DNA of 64,000 nucleotides from Selenomonadaceae bacterium (GTDB lineage: Bacteria > Bacillota > Negativicutes > Selenomonadales > Selenomonadaceae). The stretch spans positions 51,656 through 115,655 of the forward strand of contig JAFUTY010000019.1 in assembly GCA_017484005.1 (NCBI GenBank), written 5' to 3'. A program made the position numbers and the translations under genes. Each line of letters begins with the position of its first letter. Within the stretch, counting starts at the first letter, position 1. Under the pieces are notes generated by a model. That model was given only the letters and a program-made list of their open reading frames with translations, searched no databases and was not told the origin of the DNA. Positions 45,745 through 55,700 of this stretch are shown here, one piece after another.

Positions 45745-46857
45745 ATGAATCCAAATGCTCAAGCAAAACATGTCGGAATAATTTTTATCGCGATACTTTT
45801 GATCAGCGGCGTTGTATTGATGTATCGCGGCAATGATGCAGTTGCACTTTCAACCGAGAAAAAAGAGGGAATCGTCACAGCGGAACAAATCAAGCTGTCG
45901 TTCGATTCAGTTAGTGGACGATTGATCAATGAATCAGTGACTGAAGGGCAACTCGTTAAAACTGGCGATTTAATCATGCAGCTCGATCCAACTGACACTG
46001 ATCTTTCAATCGCACAGCTTAAAGCTCAAATTGCTCAACTCGATGCACAAATCAAATCTACGTCAGGCTCGATGGGATTGAGTTTCTATCAAGCTCGAAA
46101 CGATGAACAGCAATCATTTCGGCAAATCGATTCTCAGCGAGCGGCATTAGCATCAGCGAAAGCGACGCTCGAGAATGCAGAGCTCGATTACAATCGAAAT
46201 CTCGCGCTCGTCAACGAGGGAGCAATCGCGAGATCCGTCCTCGATGATTCTCAAACGAATTTGAACATCGCGCGGGCAAATGTGAATCAGCAACAGCAAA
46301 TTCTCGATCAACTGCTCGCAGGAATCAATGACACCGGACACACTGATTCGCTGGCACTTCCGACGATTGAGCGTGAGAAAGCTGCAGCGCAAAATATGGA
46401 AAATGATATCGAGGCACTCAATCAACAGAAAAAAGCACTCGAAGTTCAATTGCAACAACTTGAAGTCGCTAAATCTCGATTGACTTTATACGCGCCGGAA
46501 GATGGAAAAATTCTGTCAGTTTTAGCAAAGAAAGGCGAAATGATTTCTCCGAGCGTTCCAGTTGTCCTACTCGAAAGTCGCAGATTTTATTATGATATCT
46601 ACGTTGCGGAAGATCAGCTCGGCGATTTGCATGTTGGAACTCAAATCATTGGGCGAACTGTTGCGGGAGATCGACCAATCAAAGGCACGATTCGACTGAT
46701 AACTCAAGCACCAGGATTCGCAGATTTGAAACAGACTCGCGAAAAAGCTCAAGCGGATCTCACAGCGTTCCAAATTCGAATTTACATCGATTCAGCGTCA
46801 GCATATTCCGGCGAAGTTTTGCCTGGACAGACGATCGGAGTTGAATTCGATGAATAG
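45745..46857 (+). CDS. HlyD/EmrA-type periplasmic adaptor (membrane fusion protein)
   Basis: 370 residues, ATG with AGGAGG upstream. One N-terminal transmembrane segment (HVGIIFIAILLISGVVLMY), lipoyl half (LSFDSVSGRLINESVTEGQL), and a long coiled-coil hairpin from about 90 to 240 (IAQLKAQIAQLDAQIKST). Second lipoyl half (LYAPEDGKILSVLAKKGEM) and barrel (YYDIYVAEDQLGDLHVGTQI) follow. Unlike the preceding adaptor there is no acidic insert. Overlaps the permease gene by 8 bases, so these two are probably one exporter unit working with TolC. Confidence 0.9.
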   Translation: MNPNAQAKHVGIIFIAILLISGVVLMYRGNDAVALSTEKKEGIVTAEQIKLSFDSVSGRLINESVTEGQLVKTGDLIMQLDPTDTDLSIAQLKAQIAQLDAQIKSTSGSMGLSFYQARNDEQQSFRQIDSQRAALASAKATLENAELDYNRNLALVNEGAIARSVLDDSQTNLNIARANVNQQQQILDQLLAGINDTGHTDSLALPTIEREKAAAQNMENDIEALNQQKKALEVQLQQLEVAKSRLTLYAPEDGKILSVLAKKGEMISPSVPVVLLESRRFYYDIYVAEDQLGDLHVGTQIIGRTVAGDRPIKGTIRLITQAPGFADLKQTREKAQADLTAFQIRIYIDSASAYSGEVLPGQTIGVEFDE

Positions 46858-47992
46858 AATCATCGGATCATTCAAATCTGAAATTGGATTTCTATTTTCA
46901 GGAAAAGGCATGCCGTATGAAAAAGTCTGTATCCTCGTCGCGATGGTGATTTCGATTTTCCTTACACTATTGATGTCTGGAAATTTTGCGAAAGATGCAC
47001 CAATCGCTGTAATCGATCTCGACAACTCTCATTATTCGCGTGAACTAATATCTCAAATCGAGGCGAGCGAATATATGCAAGTCTCGGAAGTGCTTTATAC
47101 TCCAATTGATCCGCAGACACTTTTTTATCGCGATCATGTCATTGCAGTTGTATATTTTCCTCGGGAATTGGAGAAGAATCGATACAGCGGAAACAATGGA
47201 GTCATCGGCGTTTTTTACGATTATACAAACACGGCTCAAGCGGCAGATATCAAGCAGGCGTTGAATTCGCTCGTTGCGGAAGATAATGCATCAGCGATTC
47301 AAGCGACGGGCGGAACTAATACTGGAACTGTGACTTTGAGCTCGCGAAATCTGTTCAATCCTGCCGGTTCAACTTCAAACGGACAGACTCAAGGATTTTT
47401 ATTTTTTTTCGGCTCAATGTTCTTCGTATTTGCAACGATTGGAATGATTCCACGGCTTAGAATGACTCATCAGCTCGACGATATTTTACTTAACGGAACG
47501 CCTTGGGAACTTTTGGCGAAAATTGTTCCATATGCATTTTTGATGGTGATTTCATTTTTCTTTGGAATGGCAATTCTTCGAATCTGGGGCGATCTAGTTT
47601 TTTCGGGAGCATTGATTTCATTTTTGATAATCCAAATTTTTTACTCGATCAACGTTGGAATTCTATCTCTGTTAGTTGGATGGACTGCACCGAATCCAGG
47701 GCTTGCAAATTCTCGAATGATTTTTTTGATTCCTGGAGGATTTATTCTCGGCGGAGTCACTGCACCAATCGCAAAATTCGCGCCATGGGTCATTGCATTT
47801 TCTCATATCTTTCCATTGACATGGGAATTTCATTTCACTCGCGATATCATTCAGCGCGGCGCAACTCTCACCGATATTTCGTCCGAAGTCGGTGCATATT
47901 TTGTTTATATCGCGATTTGCGCAATTTGGTTCTGCTGGAGATTCTATCACGACAAAGAAGTTCTCCAAACTCAACCGCTAGTTTCCGAATAA
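46850..47992 (+). CDS. ABC-2 type transporter permease (YhhJ/YbhR-like)
   Basis: 380 residues from the ATG at 46850 (a TTG nine bases upstream is possible). An N-terminal membrane segment (VCILVAMVISIFLTLLMSG) precedes a ~150-residue extracytoplasmic domain (IAVIDLDNSHYSRELISQIE), and five hydrophobic helices fill the second half, typical of ABC-2 permeases. QLDDILLNGTPWELLAKIVPYAF and the end of the fifth helix match the family. No ATPase gene is next to it, so the energising subunit must be elsewhere, or MlaF-like ATPases serve it. Confidence 0.88.
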   Translation: MNRIIGSFKSEIGFLFSGKGMPYEKVCILVAMVISIFLTLLMSGNFAKDAPIAVIDLDNSHYSRELISQIEASEYMQVSEVLYTPIDPQTLFYRDHVIAVVYFPRELEKNRYSGNNGVIGVFYDYTNTAQAADIKQALNSLVAEDNASAIQATGGTNTGTVTLSSRNLFNPAGSTSNGQTQGFLFFFGSMFFVFATIGMIPRLRMTHQLDDILLNGTPWELLAKIVPYAFLMVISFFFGMAILRIWGDLVFSGALISFLIIQIFYSINVGILSLLVGWTAPNPGLANSRMIFLIPGGFILGGVTAPIAKFAPWVIAFSHIFPLTWEFHFTRDIIQRGATLTDISSEVGAYFVYIAICAIWFCWRFYHDKEVLQTQPLVSE

Positions 47993-48068
47993 AAAACAAA
48001 CGTGACGTTTGATCCAATTTGTGGCAACTAAATCCATCGTTTGCTACTTGTCTCACAAAATAAAAAAA

Positions 48069-48104
48069 GATCCACCGACCACTTTCGATCGATGGATCTT
48101 TTTT
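48069..48104. terminator. Bidirectional intrinsic terminator before the mla genes
   Basis: Ten-base arms (48069-48078 with 48089-48098, one mismatch) with A7 on the left and T6 on the right (48099-48104). Confidence 0.8.
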
Positions 48105-48131
48105 GTTGCGTAAAAATTTTTGACTTGATAA
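48103..48131 (+). promoter_or_regulatory. Candidate promoter of the mlaE-bamA envelope operon
   Basis: TTGTTG (48103-48108), 17-base spacer, TGATAA (48126-48131), about 40 bases before the mlaE start. It directly follows the terminator. By eye only. Confidence 0.45.
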
Positions 48132-48172
48132 AATCGCGACGTTTCAAGACTAATTTTTGCGGGAGGAAATCG

Positions 48173-48937
48173 ATGAAACTTTTTGAGATTATCGGTGAAT
48201 TCATTCTGCATAAATTAGAATCGCTCGGCAAAATCATCATTCTGTATATCGGAACGCTCAAGCAGTTGAAACATCGTCCGAGATTTGGACACATCGTCTC
48301 GCAAATGTCACATCTTGGCGTCGATTCATTATTAATCGTTTCATTAACTCTTCTATTTACTGGAGTCGTTTTCACACTTCAAACAGCGCATGAATTGATT
48401 CGATTTGGTGCTCAATCGACAGTCGGCGGAATTGTTTCAATCGCTATCGGTCGAGAGCTGGGTCCAGTGTTGGTTGGAGTTGTATGTGCTGGAAGGGTTG
48501 GAGCGGCTATCACTGCGGAAGTCAGCACGATGAAAGTCACTGAACAAATCGACGCACTGAAAGTCATGGCAGTTTCACCTCTCGATTATTTGATTGTTCC
48601 TCGAATGATTGCTTGTATGATAGCCGTCCCGATTTTAACAGTTTTCGGCGATCTGATTGGAGTTTTTGGAGGATATATCGTCGCGGTATACTATTCTGGA
48701 ATCAGTTCGCATGTATTTATGAATTCGATTTCGATGTTTGTCGAGACCTACGACTTGACTGGTGGATTGATTAAAGCAGTTTTCTTTGGAAATGTTATCG
48801 CGGTGCTGGGATGCTATTATGGCTTGAATTCGCCGAATGGTGCTGAAGGCGTCGGAATTGCTACAACTAAGACCGTCGTTGCATCGATTATCGCGATTTT
48901 TATTCTGAATGCCGCGCTGACTTTCGTTATATATTGA
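48173..48937 (+). CDS. mlaE: Phospholipid ABC transporter permease MlaE
   Basis: Inner-membrane permease of the MCE/Mla lipid transporter. ATG at 48173 with GGGAGG six bases upstream. 254 residues with five or six hydrophobic helices. Family signatures: GVVFTLQTAHELIRFGAQ, IGRELGPVLVGVVCAGRVGA, and the loop AEVSTMKVTEQIDALKVMAV with SPLDYLIVPR, which contacts the ATPase. NSPNGAEGVGIATTKTVVAS near the C-terminus is also conserved. First gene of the operon with mlaF and mlaD. Confidence 0.96.
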   Translation: MKLFEIIGEFILHKLESLGKIIILYIGTLKQLKHRPRFGHIVSQMSHLGVDSLLIVSLTLLFTGVVFTLQTAHELIRFGAQSTVGGIVSIAIGRELGPVLVGVVCAGRVGAAITAEVSTMKVTEQIDALKVMAVSPLDYLIVPRMIACMIAVPILTVFGDLIGVFGGYIVAVYYSGISSHVFMNSISMFVETYDLTGGLIKAVFFGNVIAVLGCYYGLNSPNGAEGVGIATTKTVVASIIAIFILNAALTFVIY

Positions 48938-48963
48938 AGAAAATTTTTTGAGATGATTTTGAG

Positions 48964-49695
48964 ATGATTGAAATTGCAAATGTCACTAAGCGATTCGGCA
49001 AAAAAATCGCGCTCAATTCAATAAATCTTTCCATTAAAGATGGTGAAACACTCGCAATTATCGGCGGAAGTGGATCGGGAAAATCGACGCTGCTTCGATT
49101 GATGATTGGATTGATTCAGCCAACTGAAGGCGAGATTTGGATTGATGGCGATGAAATTTCAAAGATGAATGAGGATCAATTGCAAAAAATTCGTCTCAAG
49201 ATGGGAATGGTTTTTCAATATTCCGCGCTGTTTGATTCAATGACAGTCGGCGATAATGTTGCATTTGGACTTGTTGAACATACAAAATTGCCAAAGGATC
49301 GAATTCGAAAAATCGTTCGAGAAAAATTGAATCAAGTCGGTTTGAAAGATGTCGAAAATTTGATGCCGAATGAATTGTCCGGCGGAATGAAAAAGCGAGT
49401 TTCATTAGCTCGAGCCTTGGCGTTCGATCCAAAAATAATTCTATATGATGAGCCAAGTTCTGGACTTGATCCAATCACGACGGCGATGATTGATGAATTG
49501 ATTCTCGCGACGCAAAAAAATTTGAAAGTGACTTCCGTGATTGTGACTCACGATATGGCGAGCGCATGCAGAACTGCAAATCGAATCGCGATGGTTTATC
49601 AAGGAGATTTAATCGCGGTCGATACAGTTGACAATTTCAGAAAAAATCCGGATTCGAGAATTCAAGCATTTTTCAAAGCGAGCGGACAGATCTAA
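48964..49695 (+). CDS. mlaF: Phospholipid ABC transporter ATPase MlaF
   Basis: 243-residue ABC ATPase. Walker A GGSGSGKSTLLRLMIG near 34-49, Q-loop MGMVFQYSALFDSMTVGDNV, signature ELSGGMKKRVSLARALAFDP, Walker B IILYDEPSSGLDP and H-loop VTHDMASACR are all intact. The MKKR variant after LSGG is typical of Mla/MCE ATPases. Starts 26 bases after mlaE. Confidence 0.96.
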   Translation: MIEIANVTKRFGKKIALNSINLSIKDGETLAIIGGSGSGKSTLLRLMIGLIQPTEGEIWIDGDEISKMNEDQLQKIRLKMGMVFQYSALFDSMTVGDNVAFGLVEHTKLPKDRIRKIVREKLNQVGLKDVENLMPNELSGGMKKRVSLARALAFDPKIILYDEPSSGLDPITTAMIDELILATQKNLKVTSVIVTHDMASACRTANRIAMVYQGDLIAVDTVDNFRKNPDSRIQAFFKASGQI

Positions 49696-49711
49696 TTGAG
49701 GAGGGAGCTCG

Positions 49712-51022
49712 ATGTCTTCATTGGAAGCAAAAGTCGGCGCGTTCACTGTTGGAGGCATGATGCTCCTCGGTGGATCTTACGCCGCTCTGAGCAATGTTCA
49801 ACTGCCTTTCGCGCGTGATTCAAATTATCTGATTTACGCGGGATTTCATCAAGTCATCGGGCTCGAGCCTGAATCGACAGTGCGACTTTCTGGAGTTCCA
49901 GTCGGCACGGTGAAAAATATCGCAAACAGCGGTGAAGGCGTCGTCGTGACAATGAGTATCAAATCCGAAACTCAAATTCCGCGAGGATCTTCAGCAACCA
50001 TTGCGAGCTCTGGAGTTATGGGCGAAAAATTCATCAATATAACTCCTGCAAAAATCACCGATGGATTTGCGCAAAATGGCGATTATCTCCTCGGAATCGA
50101 TGAAGTCGGCATGGATTCTATGTTTGCCAGCATGTCAAACACTTTCGAGCATATTCAAGGGCTCGTTGATTCGATGAATAATGTTGCCAGCGATCCAGTT
50201 TTGCAGCAATCTCTCCTTGAAATGAGCGTCAATATGAAAAATGCTTCCGAACACATGGAAGGGTTGATGCAGACTCTCGAGGCTCTCGCAAAGGATAATC
50301 AAGGCAATGTCAATTTAATGACGAATCAAATCAATCAGATTTTGCAAAGTGTTGGCGGAACGGTTGAAACCATCGAGCATATGACAAAAAATCTCGATGG
50401 ATTCGCTGGAAATCCAGAAACTGTAGAAAATCTCCAGACGACCTTGCGAAATGTCACTGAAACGACGAATCGAATTGCACACATCGCTCAAAATCTCGAC
50501 GGTGCATTTGGAGATCCTCAAGTTGCAAGCGATATGAAGGAGACAGTTCATAACGCTAAAGAGATTTCCGAGAAAGCTCAACAGATTCTCAACGCTACTT
50601 CCAATGTAGAAATTATTCCGTCAGTTGAAGTTTTATACAGCGGCGGCGCGAGCGATTGGGACACTGATTTTCATTTGAAACTCGCGGGGCAAGATCAGAC
50701 GTCATTTCTCCTCGGTTTGAATGATATCGGTGAATCGAATCGAATTGACGCTCAAATTGAAAAAAGTTTCAGCGAGAGTTTTTCAGCGCGCGCAGGAGTT
50801 ATCAATGGCGAAGCGGGAATTGGTCTCGATACATATATTCGTCCACAGTCTAAACATGCAGTCAAATTCTCAGCAGATGGTTATGATCCGAACGATTTTA
50901 AACTTCGACTTCAAGCTCAAGTCAAAATTCTCGGCGATGGAACTTATCTGCTCGGGCGTTGGGATGATGTGACTGATTCTGATGCTCGGCGAGCTTACGT
51001 CGGATTAAAGCAAGAATTCTGA
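49712..51022 (+). CDS. mlaD: MCE-domain lipid transport protein MlaD with C-terminal barrel-like domain
   Basis: 436 residues, far longer than E. coli MlaD (about 180). N-terminal transmembrane helix (VGAFTVGGMMLLGGSYAAL), then an MCE domain at about 35-115 (YAGFHQVIGLEPESTVRLSG, VMGEKFINITPAK). A long helical region rich in Asn, Thr and Gln follows (about 130-295). The last ~140 residues form alternating amphipathic strands (FHLKLAGQDQTSFLLGLND, SFSARAGVINGEAGIGLDTY) ending in a terminal Phe, as outer-membrane barrels do. This is the architecture reported for Veillonella MlaD, where one protein bridges both membranes. That makes separate MlaA/MlaC proteins unnecessary; none are seen here. 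Confidence 0.93.
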   Translation: MSSLEAKVGAFTVGGMMLLGGSYAALSNVQLPFARDSNYLIYAGFHQVIGLEPESTVRLSGVPVGTVKNIANSGEGVVVTMSIKSETQIPRGSSATIASSGVMGEKFINITPAKITDGFAQNGDYLLGIDEVGMDSMFASMSNTFEHIQGLVDSMNNVASDPVLQQSLLEMSVNMKNASEHMEGLMQTLEALAKDNQGNVNLMTNQINQILQSVGGTVETIEHMTKNLDGFAGNPETVENLQTTLRNVTETTNRIAHIAQNLDGAFGDPQVASDMKETVHNAKEISEKAQQILNATSNVEIIPSVEVLYSGGASDWDTDFHLKLAGQDQTSFLLGLNDIGESNRIDAQIEKSFSESFSARAGVINGEAGIGLDTYIRPQSKHAVKFSADGYDPNDFKLRLQAQVKILGDGTYLLGRWDDVTDSDARRAYVGLKQEF

Positions 51023-51117
51023 ATTCTGAATTCTAGCAGGAAAAAAATCCATGACGGCGAATCTCGCGACTGCAAGTATTTAGGAAATTTTCATTTTGTG
51101 AAATGGGAGGTCTCGAA

Positions 51118-52617
51118 TTGGGAACTTTCAATAGAAAAAAACTCTCAAAAAAAATCTCTGCATTCATTTTATCCGGAATTATCGCAACGAGTTTTGGAAT
51201 CGCTGATGCCGCTGAAACTCGCGCAATTTCTCTCGATGACGGCGTTCAAATGGCGTTGCACAACAATCGAACGGTGAATCAATACATCGCGAGCCGTGAA
51301 TCTGCAAAATGGGCATATTCGCTCGCACGTCGTCAAGCTGGACCTACTTTGTCATTCACCACTTCCGCATCGAAAGTCGGCGGCGATTATTACGATGGAT
51401 TGGGCTATGATCGATCCTTCCAAAACGCTGTAACTGCATCGATTCCAATTTATCAAGGCGGAAGTTTGAAACAATCGCGAATCTATGCTCGATATGGAAT
51501 CAACGCGGCAGATCTTCAGCTCGAGGACACTCTGCAGCAAATCAAAGAGACTTCAACTTCCTACTATTATCAAATTCTTCAATGCAGAAATCTCGTCGAA
51601 GTCAACATGGAATCAGTTCGAACTCTCCAGGAACATTTGAACAATGTTTCAGCTCAATTCAGAGTTGGAACTGTTGCAAAATCTGACGTTTTAGCATCGC
51701 AAGTCGAGCTCGCCAATGCTAAACAGAGCTTGATCACTGCGCAAAATAATTATGATATTGCAGTTGCAACGATGAATAATTTTATCGGTCTGCCGACTGA
51801 TACAGTTCTTCAGCCGAGAGATCAGCTTGCTTATCGAAAATATAATTTGACGCTCGATGACTGCATTGAATACGCGTTGCAAAATCGTCCGGATATCGCC
51901 GCGGCAGATTATGCAATCAAACAGGCGATCTCTCAAAAAGAATCTGCGAAAGCTGGAAAACGTCCTAGCGTCTCAGCATCGGCAACGAAATCGATAACTG
52001 GCGAAGATCCATTCGATAACGATCTCAACGATTATTGGACTGCTGGAGTCTCGGCAACATGGAATTTCTGGGATGGCGGAACGACTAGCGCACAGATTCA
52101 CGAGGCAGAGGCGGCGATTGTTCAAGCTCAAGAATCTGCGGCGGCAACTCGCGAATCGGTTCAACTCGGCGTCAGAACTGCATGGCTAAATCTCAACGCG
52201 GCAGAAAAAAACATCGGAACGACTCAAGTTGCAGTTGAGCAGGCGGAAGAGGATTATCACATCGCGCAAGTCAGATATGGCGCGGGAGTTGGAACAAATC
52301 TTGACGTCATGGATGCAAGCGAAAAATTGACTTCGGCTCGAACGAATTATTACACCGCGCTCTATAATTACAACACGAGCAAGGCAAATCTTGACCGAGC
52401 GATGGGAATTCCTGTCGCGATTGATGTGTCGAGATATGTTGCGGCTGAACAAGATGGAAAATCTGCGGCTGAAGCTCGAGAGGATGCGGCTATCACTGAA
52501 GAGGCTCGTGAAGTTCCTTCGACTTTGGAAGTTCGCGAAACAATTCGAGACAGCGGCGACGGTTCTCAAATGCCTTCGGAAATCGTTTCGAAGGAAATTG
52601 AAAATGCAAAGAAATAA
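51118..52617 (+). CDS. tolC: TolC-family outer membrane efflux protein
   Basis: Outer-membrane channel with periplasmic alpha-barrel. The TTG at 51118 is seven bases after GGAGG; an earlier ATG at 51103 overlaps the ribosome site. Signal peptide through SFGIADA. Two OEP repeats are visible: ISLDDGVQMALHNNRTVNQY and LTLDDCIEYALQNRPDIAAA, with coiled-coil segments (SAQFRVGTVAKSDVLASQVE and YHIAQVRYGAGVGTNLDVMD). About 499 residues. The last ~60 residues are acidic and hydrophilic. Likely partner of the HlyD/ABC-2 genes upstream. Confidence 0.94.
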   Translation: MGTFNRKKLSKKISAFILSGIIATSFGIADAAETRAISLDDGVQMALHNNRTVNQYIASRESAKWAYSLARRQAGPTLSFTTSASKVGGDYYDGLGYDRSFQNAVTASIPIYQGGSLKQSRIYARYGINAADLQLEDTLQQIKETSTSYYYQILQCRNLVEVNMESVRTLQEHLNNVSAQFRVGTVAKSDVLASQVELANAKQSLITAQNNYDIAVATMNNFIGLPTDTVLQPRDQLAYRKYNLTLDDCIEYALQNRPDIAAADYAIKQAISQKESAKAGKRPSVSASATKSITGEDPFDNDLNDYWTAGVSATWNFWDGGTTSAQIHEAEAAIVQAQESAAATRESVQLGVRTAWLNLNAAEKNIGTTQVAVEQAEEDYHIAQVRYGAGVGTNLDVMDASEKLTSARTNYYTALYNYNTSKANLDRAMGIPVAIDVSRYVAAEQDGKSAAEAREDAAITEEAREVPSTLEVRETIRDSGDGSQMPSEIVSKEIENAKK

Positions 52618-52726
52618 TAAATTCTCCGGAATTTTTCATTAACAAATCGAAATTTATCTGTAAAATTCGCGAAAGGAGATCAGAATTTTTTCGTCGATAA
52701 ATTTTCGGCGTTTTGGGAGAGGATTC

Positions 52727-55700
52727 ATGATGAAAGCTACAAAGATGATCGGTGGCTTTCTGATTGCGATCCTCTCTTTTTTTGTGATCACATTCGGAAT
52801 CATTTACTTCTATGCAAAGTCGCATCAGCAGGAACTTCTCGATAAGGCGATTCAATATGCAAATCAAGAAATCTCCGCACAAATCAAAACGCGTGTTGAT
52901 ATTGGACAGATTCAAGTCGATCAAGACAGAAATCTTCATGCGCAGAATATCGAGCTTTTCGATAAAAATAATCAAAGCATGATTTCAGTCGGCGAGGCGA
53001 ATGTTGAATTAAGTTTGTTGAATTCGATCGGCACAGTTATCGATGCGATTCGCGGCAAAATCGATCCGCTGTCGACAATCGAGAATGTCACGATCAAAAA
53101 TGTGGAGATCAATTTCATTCAGCGCGACGATGGAACTTGGAATTTCAATGATATTCAATCGACGAGCGAAGAGCCCTCGAGTTTTCAAGCGGAAGTGAAA
53201 GTCGAAAATGCTCATGCGAAACTCGGTTTGATTCAAGAAACTGAATCTGAATCGGAAAATGTTCGTGGATCGACTTACAAGGAGCTCGAAGTTGACAATA
53301 TCTCGGCAGAAATTTCATGCAAAGATCTGCCGAACAATCTGTTGAAACTCAAACAGATTCAAGCGGAAGTTTTGGGGGCGAATGTTGATGCTGAAGGAAT
53401 TGTCGATCTTGCAAATTCCAGACAAGTCGCGAGCATCGATCTCAAAAATATTGACGCGGAAAAATTTCTATATTTGATTCCGGATGGAACTTTGCCGGAC
53501 AATTTGATTATAGACTCGGCGCATGTCGAAAGATCCAGAATCGATGTTGTGAATCGCGATGGGGATATTCGATTCACTGGCGACGCAAAATATCGCGATG
53601 GATCGATTCAAGTCAACAATTTAATCGCGGAAAATGTTCGAGGGATTGCGAATTTCTCGAATGAATCACTTCGACTTTCGACAGATCTTTCCGCCCGACT
53701 TGAAAATTTGCCGGCGGAGGAGAATCAAGATGCTCATGTCTATGGATCGATTCGACTTGATACTGACGAGCCGTATTTCGATCTCAATGCAAAATCTGAT
53801 TCGCTGAATCCCCAAAAAATTCTCGATAATATTCCGGTGGAAGTTAATGCAGAAGTCAAAGCACATCTACTCGGAACGATATCGAATCCGACGCTCGATG
53901 GCGATGTTTTTATCCCGAACATTGAATATCAAGGAGTCTCGGCGCGAAATCTGTCGAGTCATGTAAGATATGAAAATTCTGCAGTCTATTTATCGGAAAT
54001 CGAAGCTGAAACTTTTGGCGGCTCGATTAGCGGCGAGGGAACTCTTCGAGCGAGCGATCTTGCATATGATATCCACATTTTGGCAGATGGAATCGATCTC
54101 ACGCGAATTCAAAACGATTTGAACGTCGCGGCACTCGATGAAGTCTCGGGGAAAATCACCGCGGATCTCGGAATTCATGGAGTCGGCGATGACACTTCGA
54201 CACTGGAAATCTACGGCTCGGCAAAAACTCGCGGAGCTCAATACAAATTCCTTCCTATCAATAGTGTCGATGTTTCATTCCACACGCAAAATAAAGATGT
54301 CATGGTCGATTATCTCAGCGCGGAATTTCCAAATCGATCGTCGATTGGAATTGAAGGCAATATCAAGAATGGCGAGGAGCTCGATTTCAATTTTTACGGC
54401 GGACATGTTGATTTGAGTTTGATTGAACCGGTTTTGAAACAAGTTATCACTTCCGGAGAGATCGAACCGACGATTTCCGGACTTTCGGATTTTCGCGGAA
54501 CATTGAAAGGCGCGATTGAAAATCCAGATGTGACTCTCGATTTTTCCGCAGTAACTTTGAAAAATCGCGATGGCAGAATTGAAGTTCAAGGCGAATTATT
54601 CAAACAGCAATATGATTCAGTAAAAATGAAACTCGGCGGAAATCTCGAAGAATTGCAAATCGAGGATTTCACGCTCGAAAAAGGCGGCAAAGATGTTTGG
54701 CTCGCTAAAGGATCTGTCGGTTTGACTGGCGAGCAAAATCTCGATGTGCGAATCGATACAGTTGGCTCTCGCGCGGAAGAAATTGCATCGCTGTTTGAAA
54801 ATAATCCGACGTTTCAAGATCAAATTCTCACTGGTAACGTTGATAACGTCATAACAGTCACAGGAAATTTGACCGATCCAAATGTCGTGGGATATATTCA
54901 TTTTTGGCGCGGAGCTTATAATGGAATGATTGTCAGCGGGCTCGATGGAGATTATTTCGTCGAGGGAAATTTGATTCGACTGCAGGATTTCCATATTCAA
55001 ACGCCGATGATTGATATGGTTGTCAATGGAACGATCGATCGGCAGACTCTCGCGCTCGATTTTCAGGCGAATGCTCTAGATATCAACGCGCGAAGATTTC
55101 AATCGAAATTTCCGGAGGGATATCTAGTCGAGGGGCATGGAAAATTCCAGGGAATCATTCAAGGCACGCTCGATTCACCGATTTTCGACGGCAGAATTAT
55201 CGCCGAGCATTCGAATTTCAACGGCGTGGATCTTGATGAAATGCGCGGGCATATTCATTATGAAAATAACAATCTAAATTTGCAGGAATTCATCTTCAAG
55301 CAGGGCATCGGTGAGTATCATGTCTCGGCGAATTTGGAGAATTTTGAGCGAATCAACGGCGATATCAAAGTCACAGATGTTGGAGTCAAGGAACTTGCCG
55401 CGCTTGCGAATCAGAAAAATGAGCTGCTCGATGGAGTTTTGAACGCGAAAATCAAAATTGCAAACACGATTGAAAATCCAACTGTCATTGTGAATGGAGA
55501 AATTCCTCGCGGAAGTTTTGCGGAATATGAAATTCACGATTTGATCCTCGATGCAAGTCTGCAAGATCGACTTTTCAATATCAACAAATGTCAAGGCTAT
55601 CAAGGCTCAGCAGTTGAAGCTGAAAAAGCCGATGAAAAATTGCTCGAGCGAGTTTTGCGTGAAGGAAAAATCCCGACAATTGAAACAAAATTCGAGGGGC

